A stretch of DNA of 52,251 nt from Symbiodinium natans (lineage: Eukaryota > Sar > Dinophyceae > Suessiales > Symbiodiniaceae), in assembly GCA_905221605.1 (NCBI GenBank), contig CAJNDS010001280.1, positions 567,501 to 619,751 of the forward strand. The letters are read 5' to 3'. Positions 36,544 through 43,694 of the stretch are shown piece by piece. The notes under the pieces are model-generated. The model did no database searches. It was not told the DNA's origin and saw only the letters and a list, made by a program, of their open reading frames with translations. The first letter of the stretch is position 1. The number at the start of each line of letters is the position of its first letter. The position numbers were made by a program, and so were the translations under genes.

Positions 36544-39500
36544 AAAAAAAGAGAGTGAGAGAGAGAGAGAGAGCGCGAGGGGGGGTTTTTAGGGTTTGGG
36601 GTTTAGGGTTTCGGGTCTAGGGTTGAGGCTGGAAATTAAGAGTGACGGCCAGAAAAAAAGAAAAGAAAGAACGACAGAACGAAAGAAAGAAAGGAAGAAA
36701 GAAAGAAAGCAAAACATAGACCTGAGCTAAAGAAGAAAGCAGAAAAAAGAAGCACCGCACCAAGAGTACTGTATTGATTGCTAGTTCAGCCCTAATCGGT
36801 TAGAAACAAAATAATGTGCAAGACTAGATACTCATTCAAACAGATTGCTGCTAGGTCTGGTGCCTAAAGCCCAAAACCAGGAGCATCTATAAACCCTAAA
36901 CCTGAAGCCTACGCCCCAAGAGTTTTGGGCGTATGGGGGGTTTGAGGGTTTAGGGCTTAGAGCCCCAAACCCTAATCCCCAAACCCCAAACCCCAAACCC
37001 TAAACCCTAAACCCTAAACCCTAAACCCTAAACCCTAAACCCTAAACCCTAAATCGCCCCTCAAAGGTGAAGGAGACAGATGCTTCGCAGCCGTGATCGA
37101 CCTCGGCCCTTAGGATGCCCAACGGTGTGTTTTTTTTTCTTCTCTAAGGGTACTTACATGGGCCCGTAGTATGGGTTTAGGGTTTAGGGTTTAGGGTTTA
37201 GGGTTTAGGGTTTGGGGTTTGGGGTTTGGGGTTTGAGGGTTTAGGGTTAAGGGTTTAGGCGTCCCTTAATATGGCCCCTTAGCTCCTTTAAAGGGTTTTG
37301 ACGCATGAGCCCTGGGGTAGTAGACGGCGGGAAAACAGGCTAAGATACTGGAAGGCGAGTTCGCCAAGGGGCCTGGACCCTAAACCCTAAGCCCTAAGCC
37401 CTAAGCCCTAAGCCCTAAGCCCTAAGCCCTAAGCCCTAAGCCCTAAGCCCTAAACCCTAAACCCTAAACCCTAAACCCTAAACCCTAAACCCTAAACCCT
37501 AAACCCTAAACCCTAAACCCAAGCCCTAAACCACCTGACCTTAACCTGGATTCTCCTAGGGTATTGTGGGGGCTAGCCGAGGATTGGTTTGCGACCGCCA
37601 CAAAGTAAATGCCTGCGGCTGGCAGGGAACGTGGCTTGCTTCAGCAACGGCGAGCTTCCGGAAACCCTTCCCCCTAAACCCTAAACCCTGAACCCTGAAC
37701 TTTTAGGCCCTAATCCCAAACCCTAAGCACTAACCGATTAGGCCGACGTAGATGTTGCCCAGTTGTAATCATGTTTGGTATTGAAAGTACAGTTATCATT
37801 GGGTGATAAACACCCTAAACCTTCCACTCTAAAGCCTAATCCCTAAACCCTCAGCCCAAAAATCCTAAACCCTAACCCCCTAAACCCCCAAACCCCATAA
37901 ACCCACCTTAACCCTAAACCACTTACCCCGTACCGTACTTGCAGAGGCTCAACCCCCCCCCCCCCCCCCCCCCCCCCCCCACCCACCCAACCCCTGCCTT
38001 AAACCCTCAGCCCGTGGTCCCCAAACCCTAAAACCCCGAAAACCCAAACCCCTAAACCCCAAACCCTTATCCCCAAACCCCCTAAACCCTACACTCCAGA
38101 TCCTCAACCCTAAACCCCAAACCCTCAACCCCTAAACCACTTAGGCTCATGGGACTGCATCTCGGGCCCCTCAGGTTGTACGCTTGGGTTTGGGGACCCT
38201 TTTTATGTAAGTCTTAACCCCTTGAAATTTTCCTAAACCCCAAACCCCAAACCCCAAACCCCAAACCCTAAACCCTAAACCCTAAATTCCTAAACCCCCT
38301 GAGTCTTAGTCCCTTGAAAGGCCTACCTACATCCCCGCCGAAGTCTTTGACGGTTCTGGGGCTTCAGAGAGTGCCAAGAGAGATTCGTCCCGGGACGTCT
38401 GGGCGCTTCCTGGCGGCTAATTTAGGGTTTGGGGTTTAGGGTTTAGGGTTTGGGGTTTGGGGTTTAGGGCGTTTTTGGGGTTTAGGGTTTTTTGGGGTTT
38501 AGGATTGCGGGTTTTGGGTGGGCATGTTTTCTACTGCATCGATTTGAAGTTCTTTGGGCCCTGTTCCTTATCATTATCATTGTTGCTCTTGCCGTTTCTG
38601 TTGCTGTTTTTATCGGTATTGAACCCATAGTAACTTCAAAAACACGTTATTGCTTTTATGATTTTTAAGCCCATAGTAGTTTACATTCTTTAGTAGGCAC
38701 CCTTTTGTGGGAGTTCCTTCAATAAGGGTTAGGGTTAACGGTTTAGGGGTACTCTTTTTGGGTGGTTCCTAGATACTACACCCTAAGCCCTGAATCCCAA
38801 ACCCTAAACCTTAAATTCTAAATCCCAAGCCCTAAACTCTGCCTGAGCCTTACACTCACAGGATTAGGGTTTAGGGTTTGTTTGCAAGAGCCCTGTAGAA
38901 TCGAGATCTCTTCTCTTTTCGGCCATGAGCGCGGTGCGCCCGCCGTTGCTTTGTGCCAAAAGCCTAAGTCCTCAGCCACCTAAACCCTAGACCCCTAGAC
39001 CCCTAGATCCCTAGACGCCTAGACCCCTAGACCCCTAGACCCCTAGACCCCTAGACCCCTAGACCCCTAGACCCCTAGACGCCTAGACCCCTAGACCCGT
39101 AGACCCCAGAACCCTAAACCCTAAACCCTAAACCCTAAACCCTAAAAGGCCCTGGACCCCTAAACCCTGCGCGGCCCAGGCTTGGTGTGATTCTCTACCA
39201 GCTCATGTACCAGGCACTGCCGCCCTTCTACGGCGACCGGGACGGGCGTCGCGTGGCAAGCGACTTGGTAGCCCAGTGGTACCCTTTACTTCTTTTTTTT
39301 GGGGTTCTGGTTTTCCTTATAAAATCTCTAACCCAAAAAAGGGTGCCCTTATTATAGTATGGTTGCCGGGCTACCAAGGCTACCGCCCGGACACTGACGC
39401 AAACATCCCATACCCCCGCACCAAGGTGGATCAGCTGGCTGCTTGGATGTTCCAGCATGGACTTTACGGTACTCTCTGTGCAAACCCTAAGGGTCCCCCT

Positions 39501-42500
39501 GCACCTCAGTATTATGTACTTGGGCCCTAAAGTCCCTAAATAGGAGGCCAAGCATTCCCTATTTGGGTCCCTTAGGGCAAGAGACAATATTGTCCTTGTC
39601 TGAAAGAACAAATGCCCGAAACCCCAAAACCTAAGCCCTAAAGCCTCAACCCCAAGTCTGAACCCCAGGCGAGGCAAAACCTCGTGAGCCCCAAGCCCCA
39701 AGCCCCAAACCCCAAACCCCAAACCCCAAACCCCAAACCCCAAACCCCAAACCCCAAACCCCAAACCCCAAACCCCAAACCCCAACCCCAAAAACCCCAA
39801 ACCCCAAACCCCAAACCCCAAACCCCAAACCCCAAACCCCAAACCCCAAACCCCAAACCCCAAACCCCAAAACCCCAAACCCCAAACCCCAAACCCCAAA
39901 CCCTAAACCCTAAACCCTAATCCCTAAACCTAAACCCTAAACCCTAAGCCCAAGGTAGTTGATATGCTGTCCTCGTATTGGAATCGGCCCTCGCTGAAGA
40001 GAATCATGCTCAAAGTGGAGGCCGACGCACACGGTTGGGGTTCAGGGCTTAGGGCTTAGGGTTTCGAGTTTAGGGTTTAACTCAAATCCGTTCACCTGAA
40101 TATGGTAGTTATGACATACTCTCCTAAACCCTAAACCGCACGGCTGTACGACTGCCTAAACACCCGGTCTCCCACCTTCTGATGCTCGAAGCTCCAGCTT
40201 TCAAGCAAGCAGCCCTAGTCCCTAGTCCCTAAACCCTAAACCCTAAACCCTAAACCCCAAACCCCAAACCCTAAACCCTAAACCCCAAACCCTAAACCCT
40301 AAACCCTAAACCCTAAACCTTCAGTGTTTAGAGTTTAGGAGCCCTCAGCCCTGGCCAGGAAATCATTCTGACAGACTATAGAGATCCTTGGTCTTGTTTT
40401 GGGGTTAGAGTTCAGGGTTTAGGGTTTAGGGTTTAGGGTTTAGGGTTTAGGGTTTAGGGTTTACGGACAGTAACCAACCCAAAGAAGGGTGCCCTTTTTG
40501 GAGAATATGGTTCCGGGACTGCCGAGGACCAGAACGCCTACCACAACACCCAAGCCACTGCAACTACTCGGCGCGCCACCTCTCCGCCACCGCAGTGCCT
40601 TACGCATCCGCCCCTCGCGCGCGCGCGAGCTTCGAGTTTAGGTTTCAGGGTTCAGGGTTTAGGGTTTCGGGTTTAGGGTTTAGGGTTTAGGGTTTAGGGT
40701 GTCAAGGGAGGTGCACAAACCCGAAATTAGCCCCAAACCCTAAACCCTCAACCTAGTTAAACGTCAGGTTCAGGGTTTTCGGATCCTAAACCCTACACCC
40801 TACACCCTAAACCCTAAACCCTAAACCCTAAACTCTAAACCCTAAACCCTAAACCCTAAACCCTAAACCCTAAACCCTAAGCCGTGTCTATGGCTCCAGG
40901 GGCCGGTGGCCAGCGACCCGGATCAAGATTTACACGTACTTTACTGTATCTTTAGAGGGTTTAGGGTTTAGGGTTTAGGGTTTAGGGTTGAGGGTTTAGG
41001 GTTTAGGGTTTGGTTTATTGGGTTTCTGAATAAGGCAGCTAGAAATTTAATTTATAGCTACCCTACTAAGTGCAGCCAAGTACCCTAGGGCCATTTGGCG
41101 TCATTTGCTTGTATCTCATATGCACACAATCTATTGTTTGTCTATACACACGTTTAGGGCTTATAGGCGTTTTTGCACGGTCTATTTTTCTAGGGTCTAG
41201 GGTTTTGGGCTTAAGCAGACCCTAGTGGAAGTTAGACAATCTCAGTCATGTGCGATTAGCCAGCTTGGTGTCAAGGTTGTTCTTGCCGAGACCGCCGAGA
41301 CGTCTTTTTTGAGGTTAGGGTTGCGGGGCTCTTGAGTTGAAGGGGTTTGGTGTTTGAGCTTGGGGGTTAAAGGGGTGAAAGGTAAAGGGCCTTTATGCCT
41401 ATAGCGTAAAACCCTAAACCCCAATCAACCAAAATCCTAGCGCCACCGTAAACCCTAAGCCCCGAACCCTAAACCCTAAATCCCAAATGTTCAACCCCAA
41501 ACCCTAAATGCCAAGCCTGCAGCTCAGGTACGCGACAACCACCCGCCCCTATGTTCCGTACGTGTCCGGAGCTGCAGGCGGAGCTGCAGGCGGCTACACA
41601 AGGGTTTAGGTTTCAGGTTTCAGGGTTTAGGTTTCAGGTTTCAGGGTGTAGGGTTTGGGGTTGAGGGTTTTGGGGCTTGGGTTTTAGGCTTTTTTTTTCT
41701 GTGTTTGGTTTAGGTATTGTTTTGAGCTCCGAGTAGTTTAGGGTGGTGTAGGGTAGCTTAGGGCCCTTAAGGTTAAGTACCTTACTTTCGGAACCCTTTC
41801 TTTCTTGACTTGCTGTTTTTCAAGAGCGAGTGTCGCGGGATGTAATGAACAGGAGTGGGTTGCGCGTGGTAGCCGCCTGTCGTAAACGCTTAACCCTAAA
41901 CTACCTCGAGCTACCCTCGAACGACCCTCAAGCACCCCAACGTACCCTAAGCGACCCTTAACTACCCGGAACCACCTGAAAAACACCGGCCCTGCACCCT
42001 AGACCCTATCAACTCAACACCCTCCCTAAACCCCAAACCCCAAACCCTAAACCCCAACCCCCAATCCCTAAACCCCAAACCCTAAACCCCAAACCCTAAG
42101 ACCTCCCTAAACCCTAAACCCTAAACCCTAAACCCTAAACCCTAAACCCTAAACCCGAAACCCCAAACCCTAAGCCCTAAGCCCTAAGCCCTAAACCCCA
42201 AACCCGAAACCCTAAACCCTAAACCCTAAACCCTAAACCCTAAACCCTAAACCCCACAAACCAAGTTCTTGACCAGGCTGGCGACCCGCACCGGCCCCAG
42301 CAAAGCCTGTGGAGACAGCCATGTACCCGCCTTACACGAAGCTCGTCCTGGGGTTTAGGGTTTAGGGTTTAGGGTTTGGGGTTCGGGGTTTAGGGTTTAG
42401 GGTGCAGGGTCGAAGGTTCGGGCTTGCGGGATGAGGGGTGCGCTTCAGGATAGTTCCTTAGTTCAGACTAGTTCTTTTGCTTGCGGGGCCGTTGCATGCA

Positions 42501-43384
42501 CAAAATCGTAGTTGCCAATTGTCTGAAGCCTTCAAACACGAAGCCCTAAACACCAACCCGTAAACCCGAGCCCTAAACCCGAAACCCTAAACCCCAAATC
42601 CTAAACCCTAAACCCTAAACCCCGAACCCTAAACCCTAAACCCGACTGGCAAAGGACTCTGCATTGAGAATGGTTCTGGAGTATGAAAATCCTGGAGTTC
42701 CTACTTTGGGGTCTAGGGTTTAGGGGTTTCAGAGGTTTCAGGGTTTAGGGTTGTAGGGTTTTAGGGTTTAGGGCTTGGTTTAGGGTTTAAACTGGTGTGC
42801 CTACTTTGGGGTCTGGGTTTCAGGGCTTTAGGGTTTAGGGTTTAGGGGTTTAGGGGTTTAGGGTCTCAGGGGTTTAGGCTTCATGGTTTGTTTGTGAAGG
42901 TTCAGGATAACTCCAATTTTGTCGTCATGTACTTATAACCCGATTGTAAGCCCCGAAGTAGTGTGATAGGGTTATGCCCAAAGAGCCCAAAGGAATACAC
43001 CCGAAATCATATTACAAATTTCACGGATGTTCCTTTATTAAGGGGTATTGGGTACTTGGGTTCGACGTACAGTTATAGTTGGTGTTCACAAGTACCATGA
43101 ACCTCCGGGGAACCGCTTCACTTCCCTTGAGGAAAGACTTGCATTAGTGGATATATGGCTCTTTGTTAAGACTGCTGGAGAGAGAGTATACATGCATATA
43201 TGTACAATTATGTATATACATATGTGTATATATATATATATTATACTTATATTCATTTATCTCTGTGTGCCTCTGTGTGTGTGTGTGAACCCTAAATCCG
43301 AAGTTCCAAGAGCAATTCAGGAAAGACGTCGGCTACAAGCAGACCAAGCGAAGGTACTGCATGGACCCCTGGGCTCGTAATTAG
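13863..43384 (+). CDS. Ser/Thr protein kinase, about 18 small exons
   Basis: Exons: 13863-13909, 14178-14222, 14896-14934, 33103-33191, 34146-34197, 34672-34731, 36198-36264, 37067-37105, 37355-37375, 37582-37630, 38321-38404, 39180-39259, 39379 to about 39479, 39955-40023, 40527-40594, 41528-41592, 42277 to about 42344, and a tentative last exon 43304-43384. In order they give the glycine loop (LGEGTFGKV), beta-3 lysine (VTVKLIK), alpha-C Glu (QTEIRMLE), alpha-E, catalytic loop HTDLKPQN, DLG, the activation segment GTPTYIPAEVF, DVWALGVILY and a final RPSLKRIML. The catalytic Asp, Lys and Asn are present. HRD is HTD (non-RD type) and DFG is DLG. A Pro/Ala/Gly-rich tail follows. All joins keep frame. 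The N terminus is not found, and the kinase group is not assigned. Confidence 0.72.
14178..14934 (+). CDS. kinase exons: beta-3 lysine and alpha-C
   Basis: Exon 14178-14222 reads VLCDPQQFVTVKLIK (VTVK lysine). Exon 14896-14934 reads DKSAMVQTEIRML (alpha-C glutamate). The intron between them starts GAGACGG and the next exon starts GACAAG, so it is a GA-AG intron with a shared GA. It contains a family-core introner piece (14250-14340) and CCCCAAA-type repeats. Confidence 0.72.
16489..16717 (-). repeat. 3' LTR, 229 bp
   Basis: It matches 32803-33031 base for base as far as I can read. On the element strand it starts TGCGGAGCTGC and ends CCCCCCGTA, so the 5' end is the usual TG while the 3' end is TA and not CA. 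Identity of the two LTRs implies recent insertion, recent gene conversion, or assembly of one copy twice. Confidence 0.92.
16718..16729 (-). promoter_or_regulatory. polypurine tract
   Basis: On the element strand GGACAGGGGGAG lies directly before the 3' LTR start TGCGGAG, the expected place and composition for the plus-strand primer. Confidence 0.75.
16903..24651 (-). CDS. copia-type Gag-Pol polyprotein, left copy, open but 5'-truncated by gap
   Basis: One open frame of about 2580 codons. Rough residues from the gap: Gag 1-200; CCCH then CCHC zinc fingers 208-250; protease-like VDTAAT ~363 and LDSGAS ~527; C5-methyltransferase-like segment 725-935 (HLFSG, GGPPCRT ~780, FFGMESPG); integrase zinc finger ~1025 and DDE core (DLAGPY ~1060, HSDRAGEF ~1210, NGRAEA ~1248); 2OG-Fe(II) dioxygenase-like domain 1590-1700 (HRD ~1610, KLHGPMPWKGNR ~1680); coiled coil ~1750-1850; reverse transcriptase (LDISKAF, YVDDF ~2079); RNase H (ADASF, STAEAEL, TDS, IADLLTK ~2395); tail with a membrane segment ~2490-2510 and a Cys/His cluster. 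Gag, Pol and the extra domains share one frame with no frameshift. The true start is missing (compare 32740). Confidence 0.9.
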   Translation of the reverse strand, partial: GLKVVQTVHVLLEQRAVSLLLQAIPERLKTEIVSTRMLGSVMIFYKLLTVYQPGGANERSTMLNFLVQPSSATSISEAIKGVRQWAQWRSRLRELRASEPDATLLIKGLDALSSALLAKHPTVHFRVASFREKLGVDYSPTSETATQLAEMLQAEFELLLHSAGEQEVKQDSDAKKRARLNKAQKGTGDETEEGDKGKGKGKRYSGDGERPFCWIYGKTDAGCKFGSRCKFRHDKDSLERGRCFECGAVGHLQPQCPYKDGASSNVDSNPERSRSKGNSPKGGKGGKGAKWGNAKKAEVAEGGDETANAGLDKGSASPSSPSTPNQVLAEALEVLKSMKLSSAQSASSGDPSVRMLCGSGLFQQEGRVALVDTAATHLVRTLFPWECLPDTTVMVQSALGGVAMRITEKGMLIREDNGPLIIPLWLILEFGANLTVINGMCHVGTKSSLDQLLWFEHGCLVMDYKTAEKMVLHAERQRASWSHSQWRNGRADCGVGSSDATLLPKQGEGRGVCVLHVARVSDTNECSGMGMLDSGASHPLRSLRPGEQLPQQKVLVSLAVGSREMCITPGGTLVTPEMVDPLVPIGKASALVGLRVQWRGGKCTASHPVLGELRVRDLNGCPCLEKEVALQIIDEMDWCSPKQALKVARMVQGCPNTDNEVAVKTSLQSAARTASANEEEFVQACWRFLRWYYGNIPENMLMELLPRGDIAALPFNRHKRRRLARAKRVVVHLFSGKQKWHFPSRDVEVLELDLTKGGDLHNSSVWKYLLHLAAEGKVVAVVGGPPCRTVSRLRGEDGGPPVLRRRCGPERLGLKSLPWPHQELAQKDGVLLLKMLFLYDVAVHSRCGTAEVINGSSVFFGMESPGDPELIGKDFSQNGKTVLSAEDLVDGSQEGLSSPTFWSWPEVKSFCERYGMYAAHFDQGALGHALVKPTTFLVSDMELWESLEQVRVVVPWSATFASTLEERIGQSSIWARWAFGLVKRIRHRLAQWLHESDAERAAMVSKKEEREGTLRRLTAEERAFRDHCLRGHIPFRRDCQICVSAAGKERRHLRRKHGDAYTLSLDLAGPYKFSKDAHQQKPRHAVIGVYQFPMLDPNVGRPPEKEEDADEVEDQVVDDGAGVGEWLGDAVANFEEEDSAPVEPAPVLEAEVLKIQASEKSWKELKDHLTQPVRMINFVMVEPIVDKQQTTVLSAVQRMMVRLQRHGYPVLRIHSDRAGEFVNARFRSFCETRLIYRTTGDPGVPQTNGRAEACVGLFKRGVRSLLKEARLGPAYWALAARHWSMLRWQKAERELGLNPKALLPFGAQIQVKRRPWELLGPDGTKKGRQWVDRTQPALLLGPCDDLPGGYWVEAQGTAKDPDELVLFPCTTIFSNIKEPPDLELEGVVEEQEPSPPEHRLKGKKPALRFADEEGPPLPPPRDPPVRHRLMEKSPASSLRGHVGSLRLLRKRGESPPLEIFEDDMQGLGELEENADVEDNVPGDEYWPTCCSPHENAYLVCKSETAEDGTQLEKEEQKAKSMYERSMYDYVDCEELLEGIVYPKRVNRRGGINNWCTSTRALVLGHYTHGGVCGITKETHRRPWLCRYLASFVRHHNPEAKFSALQISCNAPVSLHRDSHNEKHCCNYVCGFGDYKDGQLWVEDEKVLEEGAEVVEQSYGKKVLPGKLVDIHWNFMSFFPRKLHGPMPWKGNRVSLTGYTPVFMERLSYKDRCYLLQCKFPLPEPQAEEGEKRKWLKMTLKETSLDDLAEEVDYAVFEAHQWALEEHLSIRRLIAEQECCILDEFHGSANESNEEKGSETREWLVKAKRAEEQLSKFLVKAAQVQQMVQENTALEAAEEVEFLQTKTIPTQEAMQELEKWRESLSDEVTSLVKELEVVEPTTQEKLDKLAEEPNAPVIEYVPSLVVFTRKQGTGRRRARICACGNFISSTAATEYEGPRSLSRHSLYAPGLDSTTFRCQVRHAAYMVWIIAGLDISKAFLTAPMNRAQREGRLVVVQPPRAAVKLGLCTKEERWIVRKALYGLAESPAAWVEWRDQRLQGMSWVSKDGQAMSFQRSNADPSLFLIMAQEKLEGASKLVGTMGLYVDDFLMAGTMTVLREALEQIRKEWKTSEPEFCGPGCGDGFLKFLGVQIWYRNGSFFLNQEDFVRDLLNRRGYQIDETGKGSNLPMVKETPGEEEEVDIPSLRAAQGAVGEFLWVAIKTRPDLAFCTSQLSLWTSRRPRFVVKKAEEVFRYLAATPTLGLTFGAIATCEKERNEVLRYGRGVKVVESYADASFAAGENEKSHSGAVVVWGDCPVMWATQRQSTVALSTAEAELHASIEGATMIQSCTPIIAALVGTGEESLQKVLYTDSVSTCSIIQYPAGSWRTRHLRIRAAGVRSLVDRGYMVIAHLRGEYMIADLLTKLMSGQVYAKQKALWGLRLLVQGTDLKKASLAMAVMMVAASLQGMAIGGEEVSTAGFFCSEEGVCKVANTSTVMVLAQGIEMVVNNSDLVAYLVAAIILWELAWCLFRRLYKWLWIKKAVVIPASATLYTTVGGNCMHASSDCDVLRYSQLRAKTLCKHCLKDGWVVNAEFLGEERAAGT
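18132..24651. repeat. 6.5-kb direct duplicate, left member
   Basis: It matches 24752-31267 along its whole length, at an offset of 6616-6620, with scattered substitutions (about 1%) and a few small indels. The two members abut the N gap on opposite sides. Confidence 0.92.
24652..24751. other. assembly gap, 100 N
   Basis: Exactly 100 N, the usual placeholder for a gap of unknown size. Left of it the element stops in Gag (match to 31267 in the other copy). Right of it the element begins in reverse transcriptase (match to 18132). Confidence 0.98.
24752..31267. repeat. 6.5-kb direct duplicate, right member
   Basis: Partner of 18132-24651. Sequence unique to the right side is 31268-33031 (Gag N terminus and 5' LTR). 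Sequence unique to the left is 16489-18131 (RNase H, tail, 3' LTR). Confidence 0.92.
24752..32740 (-). pseudogene. copia-type Gag-Pol, right copy, with frameshifts
   Basis: It starts at ATG 32740 (MDMMRRRSEPG), 62 nt inside the 5' LTR. The start is chosen because the upstream part of the open frame has no ATG. N-terminal Gag is Pro/Gly/Ser-rich. It then has the same domains as the left copy down to the reverse transcriptase, where the gap cuts it. Compared with the left copy it has an extra T near 30910, a 4-nt loss near 30713 and a missing T near 26602, each breaking the frame, plus about ten amino-acid changes. Homopolymer positions make sequencing error possible. If the changes are real, this copy is defective. 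Confidence 0.8.
32788..32802 (-). promoter_or_regulatory. primer binding site, initiator-tRNA anticodon-arm type
   Basis: Next to the 5' LTR the plus strand reads CTTGGGCTCATAACC. The core GGGCTCATAACC is the anticodon arm of eukaryotic initiator tRNA-Met (anticodon CAT). The element strand is thus complementary to the middle of that tRNA, not to a CCA end. Drosophila copia is known to prime from a tRNA-Met half cut in the anticodon loop. That this element does the same is inferred. Confidence 0.65.
32803..33031 (-). repeat. 5' LTR, 229 bp
   Basis: Identical in reading to 16489-16717. It should contain the promoter and R/U5 region for transcription toward lower coordinates. I cannot mark a TATA box with confidence. 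Directly outside it is TAGGGTTTAGGG. Confidence 0.92.
33103..33191 (+). CDS. kinase exon: beta-4/beta-5 to hinge
   Basis: Reads EKMRGVSEFCIASIG, then NPSYIDAPEGYWIMT. The frame runs on to LGG and a GT at 33200, but only the GC donor at 33192 (GCTTGG) joins in frame to LFDLI at 34146, which itself starts GCTC. It lies 72 bp outside the 5' LTR of the antisense element. Confidence 0.7.
33535..33800. repeat. CCCCCAAA octamer array
   Basis: A nearly pure run of CCCCCAAA, with a few CCCCAAA and CCCCCAA units. The glycine-rich minus-strand open frames over it (GVWGFGGL repeats) are repeat artefacts. Confidence 0.9.
34047..34140. repeat. CCCTAAA array
   Basis: About 13 perfect CCCTAAA units directly before the kinase exon at 34146. 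TTTAGGG runs follow that exon at 34243-34380, giving the common pattern of CCCTAAA before and TTTAGGG after an exon. Confidence 0.95.
34146..34731 (+). CDS. kinase exons: LFDLI and alpha-E
   Basis: Exon 34146-34197 reads LFDLILQCDKNAYCSRC. Exon 34672-34731 reads VNSAYTVPYILTLFHDVVAG, the alpha-E helix that precedes the catalytic loop. The join at GT 34198 keeps frame, and GTG is shared by donor and exon start. The next join (GTT at 34732, GTT at 36198) also shares bases. Confidence 0.75.
34744..36190. other. kinase intron: unique non-coding sequence and TTTAGGG arrays
   Basis: It contains a unique segment 34810-35520 with relatives of the TACTTGGAGGTTC element (35107 onward) and no convincing frame. 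A long TTTAGGG/TTCAGGG array fills 35524-35840, and CCCTAAA runs fill 36060-36170. No RNA gene was recognised. Confidence 0.6.
36198..36264 (+). CDS. kinase exon: catalytic loop
   Basis: Reads VEAIYNQGMLHTDLKPQNV, then MMN. HTDLKPQN has the catalytic Asp, the Lys at +2 and the metal-binding Asn. The Arg of HRD is Thr, so the kinase is non-RD. A GC donor at 36265 joins in frame to 37067 (CEGDRCFAAVIDLG), whereas the GT at 36273 would not. Confidence 0.8.
36490..36575. repeat. (GA)n microsatellite
   Basis: A run of about 24 GA units, then a purine-only stretch with further GA units, and a GAAA-rich purine tract at 36650-36745. It lies in the intron after the catalytic-loop exon. Confidence 0.95.
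37067..37630 (+). CDS. kinase exons: DLG and activation segment
   Basis: Exon 37067-37105 ends in FAAVIDL, exon 37355-37375 (only 21 nt) adds GEFAKGP, and exon 37582-37630 reads GLVCDRHKVNACGWQG. The joined DLGEFAKGP and GWQGT lead to PTYIPAEVF in the next exon. Donors are GC (37106), GA (37376) and GT (37631). The 21-nt exon is the least certain part. Confidence 0.65.
37386..37520. repeat. CCCTAAG array passing into CCCTAAA
   Basis: About nine CCCTAAG units are followed without a break by CCCTAAA units, showing a local switch of variant within one array. Confidence 0.9.
38321..38404 (+). CDS. kinase exon: APE-type motif and DVWAL
   Basis: Reads PTYIPAEVFDGSGASESAKR, then DSSRDVWA. PAE stands in place of APE. 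Acceptor is AAAG at 38317-38320. A GC donor at 38405 (GCTTCC) joins to GCTTGG at 39180, giving DVWALGVILYQL. Confidence 0.78.
38985..39105. repeat. CCCCTAGA octamer array
   Basis: A run of CCCCTAGA units, a two-step variant of the telomere heptamer, directly followed by CCCTAAA. Confidence 0.9.
39180..39479 (+). CDS. kinase exons: alpha-F and following helix, split by an introner
   Basis: Exon 39180-39259 reads LGVILYQLMYQALPPFYGD, then RDGRRVA. Exon 39379 to about 39479 reads SYRPDTDANIPYPR, then TKVDQLAAWMFQHGLYG. The second exon is open in one other frame, but this one has the G/C third-position bias. The donor of the second exon is uncertain (GC at 39480 keeps frame). Confidence 0.75.
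39260..39378 (+). mobile_element. introner with terminal inverted repeats; kinase intron
   Basis: Intron of 119 nt. CTTGGTAGCCC at 39264-39274 and GGGCTACCAAG at 39368-39378 are perfect 11-bp inverted repeats, the same ends as the element at 4545-4660. The in-frame donor is GC at 39260, and GC is repeated as the first bases of the next exon. The core contains a T run, GGGGTTCTGGTTTTCCTTAT and AAAAAAGGGTGCCC. Confidence 0.85.
39684..39905. repeat. CCCCAAA heptamer array
   Basis: About 30 CCCCAAA units passing into CCCTAAA. Open frames on both strands (PNPKPQT, GFGVWGL) are repeat artefacts. Confidence 0.92.
39955..40594 (+). CDS. kinase exons: end of catalytic domain and start of tail
   Basis: Exon 39955-40023 reads VVDMLSSYWNRPSLKRIML, then KVEA; the Arg of RPS is typical of the last kinase helix. 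Exon 40527-40594 reads DQNAYHNTQATATTRR, then ATSPPP. The intron has a GA donor (40024), the next exon begins GAC, and the intron carries the 3' half of the introner core (AAGAAGGGTGCCCTTTTTGG at 40489). Confidence 0.68.
41528..42344 (+). CDS. kinase C-terminal tail exons, low complexity
   Basis: Exon 41528-41592 reads YATTRPYVPYVSGAAGGAAG and exon 42277 to about 42344 reads GWRPAPAPAKPVETAM, then YPPYTKL. Joins at GT 40595 and GC 41593 keep frame and share the first bases with the next exon. An island at 40884-40935 (VSMAPGAGGQRPGSRFT) may be an alternative or extra exon. Confidence 0.55.
42354..43303. other. repeat and unique intron sequence before the tentative last kinase exon
   Basis: TTTAGGG runs, a unique patch 42430-42540, CCCTAAA and CCCGAAA runs (42540-42640), TTTAGGG variants (42710-42880) and an AT-rich patch with TATATA near 43205-43250. 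The open stretch at 43107-43190 (NRFTSLEERLALVDIW) could be an exon but lacks an AG directly before it. Confidence 0.4.
43304..43384 (+). CDS. possible last kinase exon
   Basis: Reads FQEQFRKDVGYKQTKRRYCM, then DPWARN and TAG at 43382-43384, after an AAG acceptor at 43301-43303. The phase fits a donor at 42345. The same stretch is also open in a second frame ending in TAA. The shared-base pattern is weak here. Confidence 0.4.
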   Translation, partial: FQEQFRKDVGYKQTKRRYCMDPWARN

Positions 43385-43694
43385 GGTTTAGGGTTTAGGG
43401 TTTAGGGTTATACAGCAGGGTTGAGGGCTTAAGGTGTTTAGGAGCTCATACAGTAGGGGTTCGGGCTTCCTGAGGGCTCAGGGTTAAGGGTTTGTTTCTA
43501 GGATTCTAGAGCATGAGTCCTTGACAACGAGAGATCCCAACCTTTGACGTCACCGCCTGCAAGAACTGAGGGTTTAGGGTTGAGGGTTTCGGGTTTAGGG
43601 TTTGGGGTTTAGGGTTTAGGGTTTGGGGTTGGGGGTTTAGAGTACTTGGAGGTTCATGGTACTCATTTCAACCAAACTATATCTGCCATGTCAG

